A DNA stretch of 64,000 bases from Bradyrhizobium ivorense. Lineage in GTDB: Bacteria > Pseudomonadota > Alphaproteobacteria > Rhizobiales > Xanthobacteraceae. The notes beneath the pieces are model-generated. The model searched no databases. It saw only the letters and a program-made list of their open reading frames with translations, and was not told the origin of the DNA. The position numbers and the translations under genes were made by a program. Within the stretch, counting starts at the first letter, position 1; each line of letters opens with the position of its first letter. The DNA lies in contig NZ_CAADFC020000016.1 in assembly GCF_900696085.1 (NCBI RefSeq), positions 992,001 through 1,056,000 on the forward strand. Direction: 5' to 3'. Positions 1 to 8,959 of the stretch are shown here, in pieces.

Positions 1-470
1 AACTCCAGATCGAAGGCCGCACACGCGACCTAGCGCTGTTCAATTTGGCGATCGACAGCAAGCTTCGCGGCTGCGATGTCGTAGCCCTCCGGGTCGAAGA
101 TATCGCCGCCGGCGGATACACAGCCGATCGGGCAACCGTCCGGCAAAAGAAAACCGGACGGCCGGTGAGATTTGAACTGAGCGAGCAGACCCGCCAGGCC
201 GTCGACGACTATCTGAGGTTCTCCGGAAAGCGGCAGGGCGAGTTTTTTGTTCACCGGCCGTCGCGGACCCCACCGCAGCATAACAACGCGCCGATATGCT
301 CGGCTCGTGTCTGAGTGGATCGGGAGCGTGGGGCTGGACCCGAGGCTGTTCGGGACGCATTCATTGCGGCGAACAAAAGCGACCTTAATCTATCGGCGAA
401 CGGGCAATCTGAGAGCCGTCCAACTCTTACTTGGGCATACCAAGATCGAGTGCAGCGCGCCGACACGGCG
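1..470 (+). pseudogene. Decayed tyrosine recombinase (phage/ICE-type integrase), 5' end outside window
   Basis: Remnant of a site-specific integrase. The frame is already open at the window edge and reads NLAIDSKLRGCDVVALRVED, then loses homology near 250. The continuation RYARLVSEWIG (from about 292), GTHSLRRTKATLIYRR and AVQLLLGHTKIE (to about 451) lies in a different frame, so there is at least one frameshift. HSLRR supplies the conserved His and Arg of the catalytic box and GHTK the second His. The expected downstream segment with the catalytic Tyr cannot be found; the frame instead runs into unrelated residues. The gene is therefore very probably inactive. It may be the former integrase of this island or of an older insertion. 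The family call is firm; the exact 3' limit is not. Confidence 0.8.
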
Positions 471-557
471 GTGGGATACTGCTGCAATCATTGCGAATAG
501 CTTCCTGCAGGCTCAGCCGGCGCGCGGTCAAGGTGACGCATCGTCCACCCAGACTGA

Positions 558-1340
558 TTATCGCGAAGGAGCGGCCGTCACCTCGGTCCAAGCCGTCCGC
601 CAATGCCGCGGAACAGCAAACCAGCGGGAAGAATAAAAGCACCTCATGCGATAGGCAATTTCGGATTCGCCTTTAGGCAGGGCGACGAGAGCCCAAGTTT
701 CGATATCGCGATCGGCGAGCGGCAGATCGTGCACAGAAAACTCGAACATGCATTGTCGGGAGCCGACGCCGATGGCGGCGATGAACGGTGTCATCAGCTT
801 CAAGGATAAGGCGAGCTTGAACCCTCCTTGGAGGCCGACAGACGACGAAAGGGATGCCGAACCGGAAATAGGCTTTAGCGCCAGATCGGCAGGAAGCGGC
901 AAGGCAACCTCCAGCGCTCCGCTCTCACTCAGAATTGCCTTGGCGGAAGCTTCAACATTGAGATTGGCGGAAAGACGCTCCACGTACTCCGGTGCTGGCA
1001 GCAAGCCTAGAATGGAGAACGTCTGATCGGTATCAACATATTCGATCTCGCAGCCGGCCTTGATGATTTTCGATGAACCGACCACACGCCGGATTGAGAA
1101 GCGATGCGGGACAAGCCAGAGGTCAAATCGTTTGAAAATCTTGGCGGCCGTGGAGACGTTGGCGGCGCTCATCATGTCCCGGATCGACAAGGAGATAGGT
1201 CGGTCATGGATCTGCGCGCGGAATTCCGGCGAAGGAGCGGTTCCCGGCTCCACCTGTGGCACGGAGGGGCCTAGATGCGCGTCACCTTCGATTTCCAGGG
1301 CGTCGGACTCGTTGACGGGCTCAAATGGCAGGTCAAGCAT
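558..1340 (-). CDS. Hypothetical protein, second gene of a two-gene operon
   Basis: A 260-residue protein I do not recognise. Its ATG (1338-1340) directly follows the TGA of the upstream gene (1341-1343), so the two are almost certainly co-transcribed and translationally coupled. No signal peptide is obvious. The N-terminal 45 residues are acidic and proline-rich, followed by an Arg/Lys-rich patch (KIFKRFDLWLVPHRFSIRRV) and then a long stretch of alternating hydrophobic and polar residues (LNVEASAKAILSESGALEVA, SGSASLSSSVGLQGGFKLAL) that suggests beta strands. This could be a beta-rich binding or scaffold protein that works with the secreted partner, but no catalytic motif is visible. Confidence 0.75.
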   Translation of the reverse strand: MLDLPFEPVNESDALEIEGDAHLGPSVPQVEPGTAPSPEFRAQIHDRPISLSIRDMMSAANVSTAAKIFKRFDLWLVPHRFSIRRVVGSSKIIKAGCEIEYVDTDQTFSILGLLPAPEYVERLSANLNVEASAKAILSESGALEVALPLPADLALKPISGSASLSSSVGLQGGFKLALSLKLMTPFIAAIGVGSRQCMFEFSVHDLPLADRDIETWALVALPKGESEIAYRMRCFYSSRWFAVPRHWRTAWTEVTAAPSR

Positions 1341-3311
1341 TCAGGACACGCTCCAGATTCCAGTTAGCCCTTGCGCGGCAGTAAGGCCTCTGAGGAAATC
1401 GACCAATTTCTGTTTCGACTTCTCCTTAACGGTCTTGGCCATGGATTCGATCATCTGAGAGACATTTTCAGCGGGGATCGTACCCTCATAGACAAAGGCG
1501 GCCTTGGCACCGTATTGCCCAGTGATCTTTTCGGCAATGCGGCGTGTTACTGGGGTTTCGCAGGAATTGACAATGACATAGCTGTTCTTGAAAGAACCGG
1601 CGCCGCCCAGTGCATCAACGAACTTCGCAAACTCCTCGTCCGAATGCGCCGTGATCAGTATGACGTTCTTTTCCTTGTTATCGCCTTGAACTCCCTTCTG
1701 GATCGGTATGCCCGCCTGAATTAGCGAACTGCGGATGTTCTGCACGATTTTGTAATCGGTAACCTTGAACGAAGTGTCCGCGATGATCGCTACATAGTCG
1801 TTCGCATCGCCGACAAGATGGGCGCCAAGATTGCTGACGATCGATTTGGTTTGATCCGATAAAGAGTCCCGATAGACCTGCTTCTTTGGAAGAGCGCGTT
1901 GAAGCCCAAAACTGAACTGATCGGCAGACGCGCGAAACTCGTTATCATTGTCGGCGGACATAAATGGATTGGAATATTCGACGAGCGCCGCCTCCTTCAA
2001 CTGATCAATAAAGGGGCTCATGGGATGGTCGGCGGGAAGCGTTCCGGTTCCTCCAAGCGCCTTCATCTCCGCGGATTGAAGCGTAAAACGCTGCATTGCG
2101 GCTGCTGGATCGCCGGTCTTGTCGCCTCCCGGCTTGGCAAAGGAAATACTGTAGCTATCGCCATCCTTCTGGATGTCGAAGAGTGCCATCTCGCTGCTGG
2201 AATATTCGACGAGACGGCTATCGACGAAGCGGCGATAGGCAGCCTTAGCTTCGCTGGCGGCGAGGATGCCGGCGCTCAGAATATCGGCGTTGGCATAAGA
2301 CCCTAATCCACCGCTGGCCGGGGAATTTCTACCGGGAGCGAGGAGCATTGGCCGTTCGGGGCCGTTAGGTGACGCAGCCGATTTGTTGTCATTGGCCGGG
2401 GGCGGCGGCTCGCCTCCACCTCCAAATGAAATCTGGAATGTGTTGGATCGCTTGCCGCGAAACACGACAAAGCCTTGAGCCTGCCCGCCGTCCCTTTGAA
2501 TCCAAGATGCCTTGATGGCGGCTCGCGGGAGGACTCCGAGAGCGCCACTCATCGCCGCGGTGGCCAGGCCCGCTGCACTTTCAAGAATGTCGTTGTCGTC
2601 GTCTTCACCAATAAAGAACCCGAGCTTTATCGTCGACAAAAGCTCGTCACGGATGTCGAGATATCTGACGATCGAGAGAAACTTGTCGGCGTCGGTGCTT
2701 GCGCCAGTAATGCGCCCGAGCCTTGCGTACAAAAAGATGGCGTTCGCATTGGTTTCATCGGTGAGATAAGTGCCGCTGGTTTCGGCAAGGTCGAGCTGGT
2801 GAAAGCTTGGGGATAGATGGAACTTTTGGATCGCGGACTCGGCTGCACTGGCTGTCTCTGCGTACTTCCCATTGCGATACATGGCGCGCAGATAGAATGC
2901 ATAGGCGAAAAGCTGCATCGTCCGCTGGGATGTGCCTGCTTTGCGCTGCCTGATGTATTTCTGCTTACCCTTTTCATCGCCCGCCTGCACGAGAGGCTGA
3001 CGAAACAACGAGCGGGTCTGATAATCGGCTTCCCACTCGTCATAAGAGGCAAGCGTTGCTTTCCAGTCGCTTTCACTTGCGTCGGCTGCTTCGTTAGCGC
3101 TTCCGGCTAACGGAACGGATATATTACATACACGTGTGTTTTCGATGCGCTTTACTTCAGCCTTATCCTTGATGTCTCGTATTTGCTTCCAAAGAGGCGA
3201 TAAGCCAACAAGACCGAAGTCCTGCAGGCCCTGCGCACAAGCCGCCGCCGCAGAAAACATGGCTGCGACGCTTACCGCAATAGCGATTAACGCCAAACGT
3301 TCGCGCTGCAT
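1341..3311 (-). CDS. Secreted 656-residue protein of unknown function, possible C-terminal caspase-like domain
   Basis: I place the start at 3311 rather than at an upstream in-frame ATG (3620). This ATG is preceded by a GAGGGG ribosome-binding site and opens a clear signal peptide (MQRERLALIAIAVSVAAMFS, cleavage near AAACAQ). The N-terminal half is helical with a repeat-like region around residues 130-230 (FAYAFYLRAMYRNGKYAETA resembles a TPR helix pair). A Gly/Pro/Asn-rich linker lies near residues 300-340. Near the C-terminus VILITAHSDEEF (His about 556) and VIVNSCETP (Cys about 584) resemble the His-Cys dyad of caspase-like/CHAT peptidases, but the spacing is short and I would not assert activity. 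It forms an operon with the gene at 558-1340. Whether it is periplasmic or extracellular cannot be told. Confidence 0.7.
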   Translation of the reverse strand: MQRERLALIAIAVSVAAMFSAAAACAQGLQDFGLVGLSPLWKQIRDIKDKAEVKRIENTRVCNISVPLAGSANEAADASESDWKATLASYDEWEADYQTRSLFRQPLVQAGDEKGKQKYIRQRKAGTSQRTMQLFAYAFYLRAMYRNGKYAETASAAESAIQKFHLSPSFHQLDLAETSGTYLTDETNANAIFLYARLGRITGASTDADKFLSIVRYLDIRDELLSTIKLGFFIGEDDDNDILESAAGLATAAMSGALGVLPRAAIKASWIQRDGGQAQGFVVFRGKRSNTFQISFGGGGEPPPPANDNKSAASPNGPERPMLLAPGRNSPASGGLGSYANADILSAGILAASEAKAAYRRFVDSRLVEYSSSEMALFDIQKDGDSYSISFAKPGGDKTGDPAAAMQRFTLQSAEMKALGGTGTLPADHPMSPFIDQLKEAALVEYSNPFMSADNDNEFRASADQFSFGLQRALPKKQVYRDSLSDQTKSIVSNLGAHLVGDANDYVAIIADTSFKVTDYKIVQNIRSSLIQAGIPIQKGVQGDNKEKNVILITAHSDEEFAKFVDALGGAGSFKNSYVIVNSCETPVTRRIAEKITGQYGAKAAFVYEGTIPAENVSQMIESMAKTVKEKSKQKLVDFLRGLTAAQGLTGIWSVS

Positions 3312-3789
3312 GTTATCACCCCTCTGCTCCCTCGGGAATAGGGATCCTTCGAGATTGCCATTAAGCGAATCACGGAGCAGCACCGTTCCGAGGAATTTCC
3401 CACTACAGGTTAAACGTAATACCTCTGGGTGGATGTGATATACTTCACAACTCGGCGGAATTGAAGGAAACGAAGCGGGCCAGCCATAGTCTAGTAGTCC
3501 CCATGGAGCCAAGAGGTCGCTCAGTCGGAAGGCCAGAAGGTCACATCCAGTCCTGAGGTTGTGCAGGTCCACGCCTGCATCACCGTTGCATAGGCCCATG
3601 CGCAGGCGATTGGATGACAAACGAAATTATACGCCAATCCTACTACCCGTCACCGCAATCCTGACGCCGCAGTACTTGATCTGGGCGCTCGAAAATATTG
3701 AAAGGCTGGCAACCCGAAAGCTGCCGATTACGCTCGGTCTGCGATAAAAGCGTTGCGTCAAGCACCTCTATCAAGCGCGAAGAGCGCCC

Positions 3790-3925
3790 ACGCTATTCTG
3801 AAATGTCTGCTATGGGTCAAAAAGCACCGTTTTGCCGGTCTGCCGTTGCCTTCTGGTCTACCCCGACGAACAGACATTCTCGGGGTTCGTCCGCATGTCG
3901 CAGTCGGGCCAACTTCGGAAGTGGC
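3790..3925. repeat. Dispersed intergenic repeat remnant (Bradyrhizobiaceae 'TGGGTCAAAAGC' type)
   Basis: The 413 bases between 3621 and 4033 hold no convincing gene. The segment with TGTCTGCTATGGGTCAAAAA and, further on, CAGACATTCTCGGGGTTCGT and GCATGTCGCAGTCGGGCC matches the style of a short element scattered through Bradyrhizobium and Rhodopseudomonas intergenic regions. That element is often miscalled as small proteins starting MSAMGQK. Weaker pieces recur near 4930, 7060, 8870, 10010 and 11770. The identification is from memory of the repeat, not an alignment. Confidence 0.45.
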
Positions 3926-4033
3926 GGGCGTTCCGCATCGGGAGCGGCTCAAGATCGGAGATCCGCCGTAATCCTTGCATGATTTGCGGCGACACTTTGC
4001 GGCGTAAAGGCCGTTCCCCAATGGAGATCAAAA

Positions 4034-4831
4034 ATGATCTTCATGTTGTTTGCCGTGGCCATTGCCGCCCTATTTTTTGTCGGCTCACTCATCGCGCTAC
4101 GTTTGGGTCAGCACCTCGGCTTGCGGCATCGCAAGCGGATCGGCGACGAGAGCATCGGAGGGTTAGCGACCGTTGAGGGCGCGATATTCGGCTTGATGGG
4201 TCTGCTGCTGGCATTCACCATTTCTGGTGCGCTGCAACGCTTCGATGACCGCCGACAGTTGGTCATTCAGGAAGCGACGGCGGCCACCATGACATATGAC
4301 CGACTAAGCCTTTTCGGCGGAGACGAGGCGCGCAGGCTCCAGAGCAGCCTCAAAGAATACGTCCGCGCTCGGGTCGAACTCTATCGAATGGCGCATGATT
4401 TCTTGCTGGTCCAGCGCGCGGAAGATTTTTCGGATCAGCAAGAAAAGAAGCTGCTTGAACTCAAGAACCAGTTATGGGACGCGGCAGTGGCGGCTTGCCC
4501 GCAACCGAACTACCGTCCTGCATGTGCTCTATCGCTCCCGGCGCTGAATAGCCTCTTCGAGGTTGCGCGTCTGCGTGCGGGTGCCGCCGAAAAACATCCG
4601 CCACAGATCATCTACTTTATGCTGTTTGGCCTTGGTCTGGGCTGCTCACTGCTCGCCGGGTTCGGCATGGCCGCGAGCGCAGGGCACAGCTGGATACACA
4701 TGCTGCTCTTTGCAGGAACCCTGACCGTCGCGCTCTACACCGTGACCGATATGGAATACCCGCGTCTCGGCCTCATTCGGATCGAGAACTTCGATCATTT
4801 CCTCGTCGACGCCTACGACGAAATGCGGTGA
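4034..4831 (+). CDS. DUF4239 (bestrophin-like) membrane protein
   Basis: A 265-residue inner-membrane protein. One N-terminal transmembrane helix (residues about 2-22) is followed by the family signature EGAIFGLMGLLLAFTISGAL, in the second helix, and RFDDRRQLVIQEATAA, then a soluble helical stretch. Two further helices (about 193-213 and 217-237) close the protein. This order and the E-G-x-x-x-G-L-x-G-L-L pattern are characteristic of DUF4239. The family is described as bestrophin-like and its transport role is unproven. The internal pair of Cys residues (AACPQPNYRPACAL) may be periplasmic. It stands alone, with no gene in its orientation nearby. The start ATG is preceded only by a weak purine stretch (GGAGATCAAAA). 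Confidence 0.85.
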   Translation: MIFMLFAVAIAALFFVGSLIALRLGQHLGLRHRKRIGDESIGGLATVEGAIFGLMGLLLAFTISGALQRFDDRRQLVIQEATAATMTYDRLSLFGGDEARRLQSSLKEYVRARVELYRMAHDFLLVQRAEDFSDQQEKKLLELKNQLWDAAVAACPQPNYRPACALSLPALNSLFEVARLRAGAAEKHPPQIIYFMLFGLGLGCSLLAGFGMAASAGHSWIHMLLFAGTLTVALYTVTDMEYPRLGLIRIENFDHFLVDAYDEMR

Positions 4832-4975
4832 GCGGCGCGTCATATCCGATTTGGGTCCACAAGCGGCGGTATGGACGAGCACGGACCGGCGTCCACTCTG
4901 CCCCTATCAGCGGACATGACAAGGGCTTCGCCGGTGTTCGGCTTAGGGCCAGAAGCAGACAGAACATAGACGGCC
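4832..4975. other. Short non-coding interval with dispersed-repeat piece
   Basis: Between the convergent DUF4239 and TctC genes. It contains GGCTTAGGGCCAGAAGCAGA (around 4942-4961), a degenerate copy of the same dispersed element seen near 3800 and 10010. No strong terminator hairpin with a T-run is visible. Confidence 0.35.
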
Positions 4976-5953
4976 CTATCTGGTTATGTTAGCAGCGCGA
5001 ACGACCTTCGCGTACTTTTCCGTCTCGCTGGCTATGAACGCGGCAAAATCGGCTGCTGAGCCAGGCATTGCAGTTCCCTCGAGTTCTGCAAGCTGCGCCA
5101 TGATCTTCGGAGCAGCGAGCCCGGCATTAATTTCGGTGTTGAGCATGGCGATGATGCCCGTTGGCGTATTGCGTGGAGCGCCGACGCCGAACCACGAGCC
5201 CGCCTCATAGCCAGGCACAAAATTACCCATTAGCGGGACATCAGGCAGCGCCAATGACGGCGTTGTCGCGGTAATTGCCAAGGCAATGAGCTTGCCGCTC
5301 CTAATGTGCCCGATCGAAGACGGGATCGGATCGAACATCACGTGCGCCTGCCCGCCCAGGAGATCGGCCAATGCAGGAGCTGATCCTGAGTACGGTACAA
5401 GTGTTAGATCGATACCTGCCATCAGTTTGAACAGCTCGATGGCGACATGCTGCGGAGTGCCCTTGCCGGCATACGCCACCTTCAGCTTTCCAGGATTACC
5501 CCTGACGTAGGACAGGAATTCGGCGACCGACCTTGCGGGCACGGATGGATTGATCACCACCACAAGGGGGACGCGATAGAGACCTGCAACCGCCACAATA
5601 TCGCGCGTGAAATTGAAATCGAGTGTTCCCTCGAACAGGGTGGCGTTGATCGTATTGACCGGACCACACAGAAGAAGCGTGTGGCCATCGGCGACCTCCT
5701 TCACGACCTTGGCGGTGGCGATATTGCCGCTCCCGCCCGGAAGGTTCTCAACGACAAACGGCTGACCGAGCCGCTCCGACAGCCAAGGACTAATGAGGCG
5801 CGCAGCGATGTCGATGGCCCCTCCCTGCGGGAATCCGGCGATGATGCGTACGGGCTTTGTGGGATACGCCTGCGCTAACGCAGTCCTCGGTAGGAATTGC
5901 GCCGCGACCGCTCCTGCTGCCAACTGCAAAAATCTTCGACGAACGACTTCCAT
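4976..5953 (-). CDS. Tripartite tricarboxylate transporter substrate-binding protein (TctC/Bug family)
   Basis: A periplasmic solute-binding protein of 325 residues, the usual length for the family. The N-terminus MEVVRRRFLQLAAGAVAAQF is a twin-arginine-like signal ending near ALAQ. The mature protein opens with the family hallmark YPTKPVRIIAGFPQGGAIDI and continues with GQPFVVENLPGGSGNIATAK. AYAGKGTPQHVAIELFK and LVPYSGSAPALADLLGGQAH form the ligand-binding loops. The membrane partners TctA and TctB are absent nearby, as is typical for the expanded Bug proteins of this order. The ligand is unknown, probably a carboxylate. It is divergent from a LysR-type regulator at 6074, which is probably its controller. 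Confidence 0.92.
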   Translation of the reverse strand: MEVVRRRFLQLAAGAVAAQFLPRTALAQAYPTKPVRIIAGFPQGGAIDIAARLISPWLSERLGQPFVVENLPGGSGNIATAKVVKEVADGHTLLLCGPVNTINATLFEGTLDFNFTRDIVAVAGLYRVPLVVVINPSVPARSVAEFLSYVRGNPGKLKVAYAGKGTPQHVAIELFKLMAGIDLTLVPYSGSAPALADLLGGQAHVMFDPIPSSIGHIRSGKLIALAITATTPSLALPDVPLMGNFVPGYEAGSWFGVGAPRNTPTGIIAMLNTEINAGLAAPKIMAQLAELEGTAMPGSAADFAAFIASETEKYAKVVRAANITR

Positions 5954-6073
5954 CGCACCCTCCGTTGCCTAAGCGAACTAGATGCAAAGTCGGCCCAGCT
6001 CCGGCATAGCGCGTCGGGTACGATTGAGCCATTATATGAAAGCAGCAAAGTTGATATGCTTTTTGGTATGGCA
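5954..6073. promoter_or_regulatory. Divergent tctC/LysR intergenic control region
   Basis: About 120 bases separate the two divergent start codons. LysR regulators usually bind such regions. An AT-rich segment (ATTATATGAAAGCAGCAAAG, about 6031-6050) is the most promoter-like part. I could not fix a convincing T-N11-A palindrome, so the operator is inferred from arrangement only. Confidence 0.4.
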
Positions 6074-7003
6074 ATGGACCTGAAGCGCCTTCGGTATTTC
6101 GTCGCCGTCGCTGAAGAGGGGCACGTCACACGGGCCGCCGAGAAGGTCGGCATGCAACAGCCGGCGCTTAGCCTGCAGATTAAGGCCCTCGAACGGGAGC
6201 TTGATGTGCAGCTCTTTCGGCGCATACCTCGCGGCGTGGAGTTGACCAGCGCAGGTGAAGCCCTTCTCGCAGATGCCAAAGCATTGCTGGCTCATCGTGA
6301 TCGCGCGGTGGAGACGACTCGGCGCGCCGCACGCGGCGCGCAGGGCCGGTTGTGGGTGGGGATGACACCGACGGCTCCGTTCCACCCGTTAGTGCCTCGT
6401 GCCATTCGCGCCTATCGACAAAGCTTTCCGCTGGTGTCGCTAGCCTTGGAGGAAGCGCTGAGCAACGAGTTGATCGAACGGTTCGCCAAAGATCAGATGG
6501 ACGTGGCGTTTTTTGTGCGCTCATCCAGCGTCCATGTTGAGACGCTGGTGGTGAGTACGCTGCTGGAAGAGCCAATGATCGCGGCCCTGCCTAGTCTCCA
6601 CCCGATGGCACAGAATCGCCGAAGCCCGACCGTTCACCTCAGGGATCTAGCCAGCGATCCCTTCATTCTCATTGGGCCGCCGGGAACTAGCATCCACGAT
6701 GAGACGGTTGCAGCTTGCCGGGCAGCCGGCTTCAACACCCGCGTCGGCCAGCAGGCTCCTAGGATTACGTCTACGCTCGGCCTAGTGGCCGGCGGGATGG
6801 GCGTCGCGCTCGTTCCTGGCTTTATGCAGAACATGAGAATGGATGGCGTCGTTTATCGTCGTTTGAAGGGACCACAACCGAAAGTCTTTTTGGGATTGGC
6901 ATCGCGCCGAGGTGACCCATCGCCGGTCGTTCGCCAGTTCCTGAGCCTCGTCAAAAGGGTGGCAAAAAAATACTCCGGCCATCGCGACTTCACCGCCGGT
7001 TAG
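6074..7003 (+). CDS. LysR-family transcriptional regulator
   Basis: About 309 residues from the ATG at 6074. The frame is open further upstream with ATGs at 6056 and 6068. I chose 6074 because the family normally begins MDLKRLRYFVAVAEEGH. Residues 1-60 are the winged helix-turn-helix (HVTRAAEKVGMQQPALSLQI, then LFRRIPRGVELTSAG). From about residue 90 comes the periplasmic-binding-protein-like effector domain (LWVGMTPTAPFHPLVPRAIR and GLVAGGMGVALVPG). It is divergent from the TctC gene and probably regulates it in response to the imported acid. No motif identifies the effector. The Arg/Lys-rich tail is not unusual. Confidence 0.9.
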   Translation: MDLKRLRYFVAVAEEGHVTRAAEKVGMQQPALSLQIKALERELDVQLFRRIPRGVELTSAGEALLADAKALLAHRDRAVETTRRAARGAQGRLWVGMTPTAPFHPLVPRAIRAYRQSFPLVSLALEEALSNELIERFAKDQMDVAFFVRSSSVHVETLVVSTLLEEPMIAALPSLHPMAQNRRSPTVHLRDLASDPFILIGPPGTSIHDETVAACRAAGFNTRVGQQAPRITSTLGLVAGGMGVALVPGFMQNMRMDGVVYRRLKGPQPKVFLGLASRRGDPSPVVRQFLSLVKRVAKKYSGHRDFTAG

Positions 7004-7119
7004 GGTCACACGCCGACCACGACGCCCCGCTCGACCTTGGTCGGCTTCCCTCCCGAAAGCGGGTATTGCGGCAGTCGCAGCAAAGGTCGGCTAAGGGCCA
7101 AGGTCGGACTCAGGGGCTA

Positions 7120-8724
7120 CTATGATGGGCTGTCCGAGTCTACCGGAACCGTGAAGTGAAAAATGGCGCCGCGGCCTTTATCTGCGGTCACCCATACTTG
7201 TCCTTCATGCGCCTCGATGATCGACCGGCAGATTGACAGCCCCAAGCCCATGCCGTCCGCTTTGGTCGTGAACATCGGGTTGAATATCCGATCCACGGCG
7301 CCGCCAGGCTCTAGACCTTCCCCCGTGTCTTCTACCGATACCATCACGTAGCTGGAGTGATGGACTTCAGACCTTATGGATAGGACCCGCTCCCCATTCT
7401 TCGTGGCCATGGAGTCAATTGCGTTCGTAATCAAATTCACCAGCACCTGCTGGAGCTGAACTTGTTCGCCTCTTATCCGCGGCAGCCGTTTGTTAACGTC
7501 GGCTTGAACGGCGATCCGATGTCTCCGCAATTGGTCACGGACGACGGCCAGAGCTTCCTGGATGACATCGTCGATATCGAGCGAAGTCCGAGTCCGTCCA
7601 CCCGTCTTGAAATGCACCCGGATATTTTCGATCACGGCGTCCGCACGGTGTCCGGTGGTCACGACGCGCCGAAATGCATTCCTGGCACTATCGAGGTCAG
7701 GTTCGACACGATCAAGCCAGTGCAATCCCGCGTTGGCACTGGCTATGATCGCCGTTAATGGCTGTTTGATTTCGTGGGCAATTGAAGCCGAGACGGCGTC
7801 ACCGGTCATCAGCCGCGCCTCACGTTCGCGACGTTGCGCCAGGACCGCGCCGAGCAGCTGCGCGTGAAGCGTCGTTATCTCATACAGCAGGACAAATAGT
7901 ACAAGAATGCTGGACACGAACCCGAAGACCCGGCCAGCATACCAGCCGGCGCTGAACCGGGCAAAACCGGGAAACGAGACCAGATAGATCTCAATTGCAT
8001 ACGCGCAAACAACCACCATCAGCCACAGATCGAGCACCGAACGCTGGTGCATCCAGAGCAAAGTGAGCGCAACTGCGTTCCACAGGATTAGACAACTGGC
8101 AATATAAAGCGCGAGGGTAGAAAAATGGACCGGGTCGAGCATGATGCGGGGCAAGTATGCCTCACCCACTGTGACAAGAACTGTCACGGCACACACAACG
8201 GCTGACGTCATCGCAACACTCGAAAGAATCGTCGCGCCCACTGAGCCCTCCCACAATCGCTTGGGCGGATCGGCAACCTTCAAAAAGGTATATGCGATGA
8301 CGAACGTAGGAAAACCGGCGTACCTCAGAGCGTTGAGCCAATCCGTGCTCTGTAGCCCCGCGCCAAGCAGGCCACCTGGCGCGAACGCCCCTGGAAAGAC
8401 CAGCATCCATGGGACAAGCATGAGCCCCGTGAAGAGATACCCGATTGAGATTGCGAGGAGGGCACTCGAACGCAGGGTGGCGAACTGGTTGAACAGCAGG
8501 ACCGCGGTGATCATGTCATTCACGAACATCGCCGTGCCGTAGGCCGGGACGAAGCTATCGATCCGCGCCAGCTGGACGTTCGAGAGCGCCCCTGCCAAGA
8601 TTAAGACGGCGCCCAGGAAAGCGAGCATGACCGCAAGGGCAAGCCGTTTCTGCGCCCGGCCGGGCGGTAAGGTCGCAAGGGCGAAAGACTGATCCTCCGG
8701 GATAGTGACGGCGGGCTTCATCAT
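7120..8724 (-). CDS. Membrane sensor histidine kinase with MASE4-type sensor region
   Basis: A 534-residue inner-membrane kinase. Residues about 28-285 carry roughly eight hydrophobic helices in the MASE4 style (LSNVQLARIDSFVPAYGTAM, FNQFATLRSSALLAISIGYL). The HisKA dimerisation domain follows with the H-box SASIAHEIKQPLTAI, phospho-acceptor His317. The ATP-binding domain has the N-box NLITNAIDSM, G1 EDTGEGL and G2 DGMGLGLSI. There is no PAS domain and no receiver domain. No response regulator lies adjacent, so this is an orphan kinase whose partner must be elsewhere. Two ATGs lie at the start (8724 and 8721). The signal sensed by the membrane region is unknown. Confidence 0.92.
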   Translation of the reverse strand: MMKPAVTIPEDQSFALATLPPGRAQKRLALAVMLAFLGAVLILAGALSNVQLARIDSFVPAYGTAMFVNDMITAVLLFNQFATLRSSALLAISIGYLFTGLMLVPWMLVFPGAFAPGGLLGAGLQSTDWLNALRYAGFPTFVIAYTFLKVADPPKRLWEGSVGATILSSVAMTSAVVCAVTVLVTVGEAYLPRIMLDPVHFSTLALYIASCLILWNAVALTLLWMHQRSVLDLWLMVVVCAYAIEIYLVSFPGFARFSAGWYAGRVFGFVSSILVLFVLLYEITTLHAQLLGAVLAQRREREARLMTGDAVSASIAHEIKQPLTAIIASANAGLHWLDRVEPDLDSARNAFRRVVTTGHRADAVIENIRVHFKTGGRTRTSLDIDDVIQEALAVVRDQLRRHRIAVQADVNKRLPRIRGEQVQLQQVLVNLITNAIDSMATKNGERVLSIRSEVHHSSYVMVSVEDTGEGLEPGGAVDRIFNPMFTTKADGMGLGLSICRSIIEAHEGQVWVTADKGRGAIFHFTVPVDSDSPS

Positions 8725-8900
8725 CGGAGCGAATCTCCCCAGCGGCTGGAACGCGCGGCACGAAGCTGCCCTGAGTTTCGTCTGGACGGAGCGTATGTTT
8801 TCGAGACGATGTTTTCAACTTGCCGAAGACGCGCTTGCAGGGTTTCAGTGGCCTGCTGCTAGTCCTGACCGGGCGGCACTTAAAGGTCCGCTTCGGGTCT
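8725..8900. other. Upstream region of the kinase, repeat fragment at its left
   Basis: Holds no supported gene. CTGACCGGGCGGCACTTAAA and GGTCCGCTTCGGGTCT (8866-8900) look like half of the dispersed intergenic repeat. The IS remnant begins directly after it, and a further repeat piece (GGGGCCAGAAGCGGAAGTTG) lies beyond the other IS end, so the IS may have landed in a copy of the repeat. Confidence 0.3.
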
Positions 8901-8916
8901 TGGCTGTGTAAAAACG
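8901..8916 (+). repeat. Left terminal inverted repeat of the IS remnant
   Basis: TGGCTGTGTAAAAACG, pairing with 9958-9973 at 15 of 16 positions; one A/G difference. Confidence 0.8.
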
Positions 8917-8959
8917 GCCCTTAGGGATGTCCGGCCTGGCAGCCAGAACCTGGCGAATC

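Noticed and set aside
3698..3982. Small frame beginning near MSAMGQK
   Set aside because: Translation of a dispersed non-coding repeat commonly miscalled as a protein in this order.
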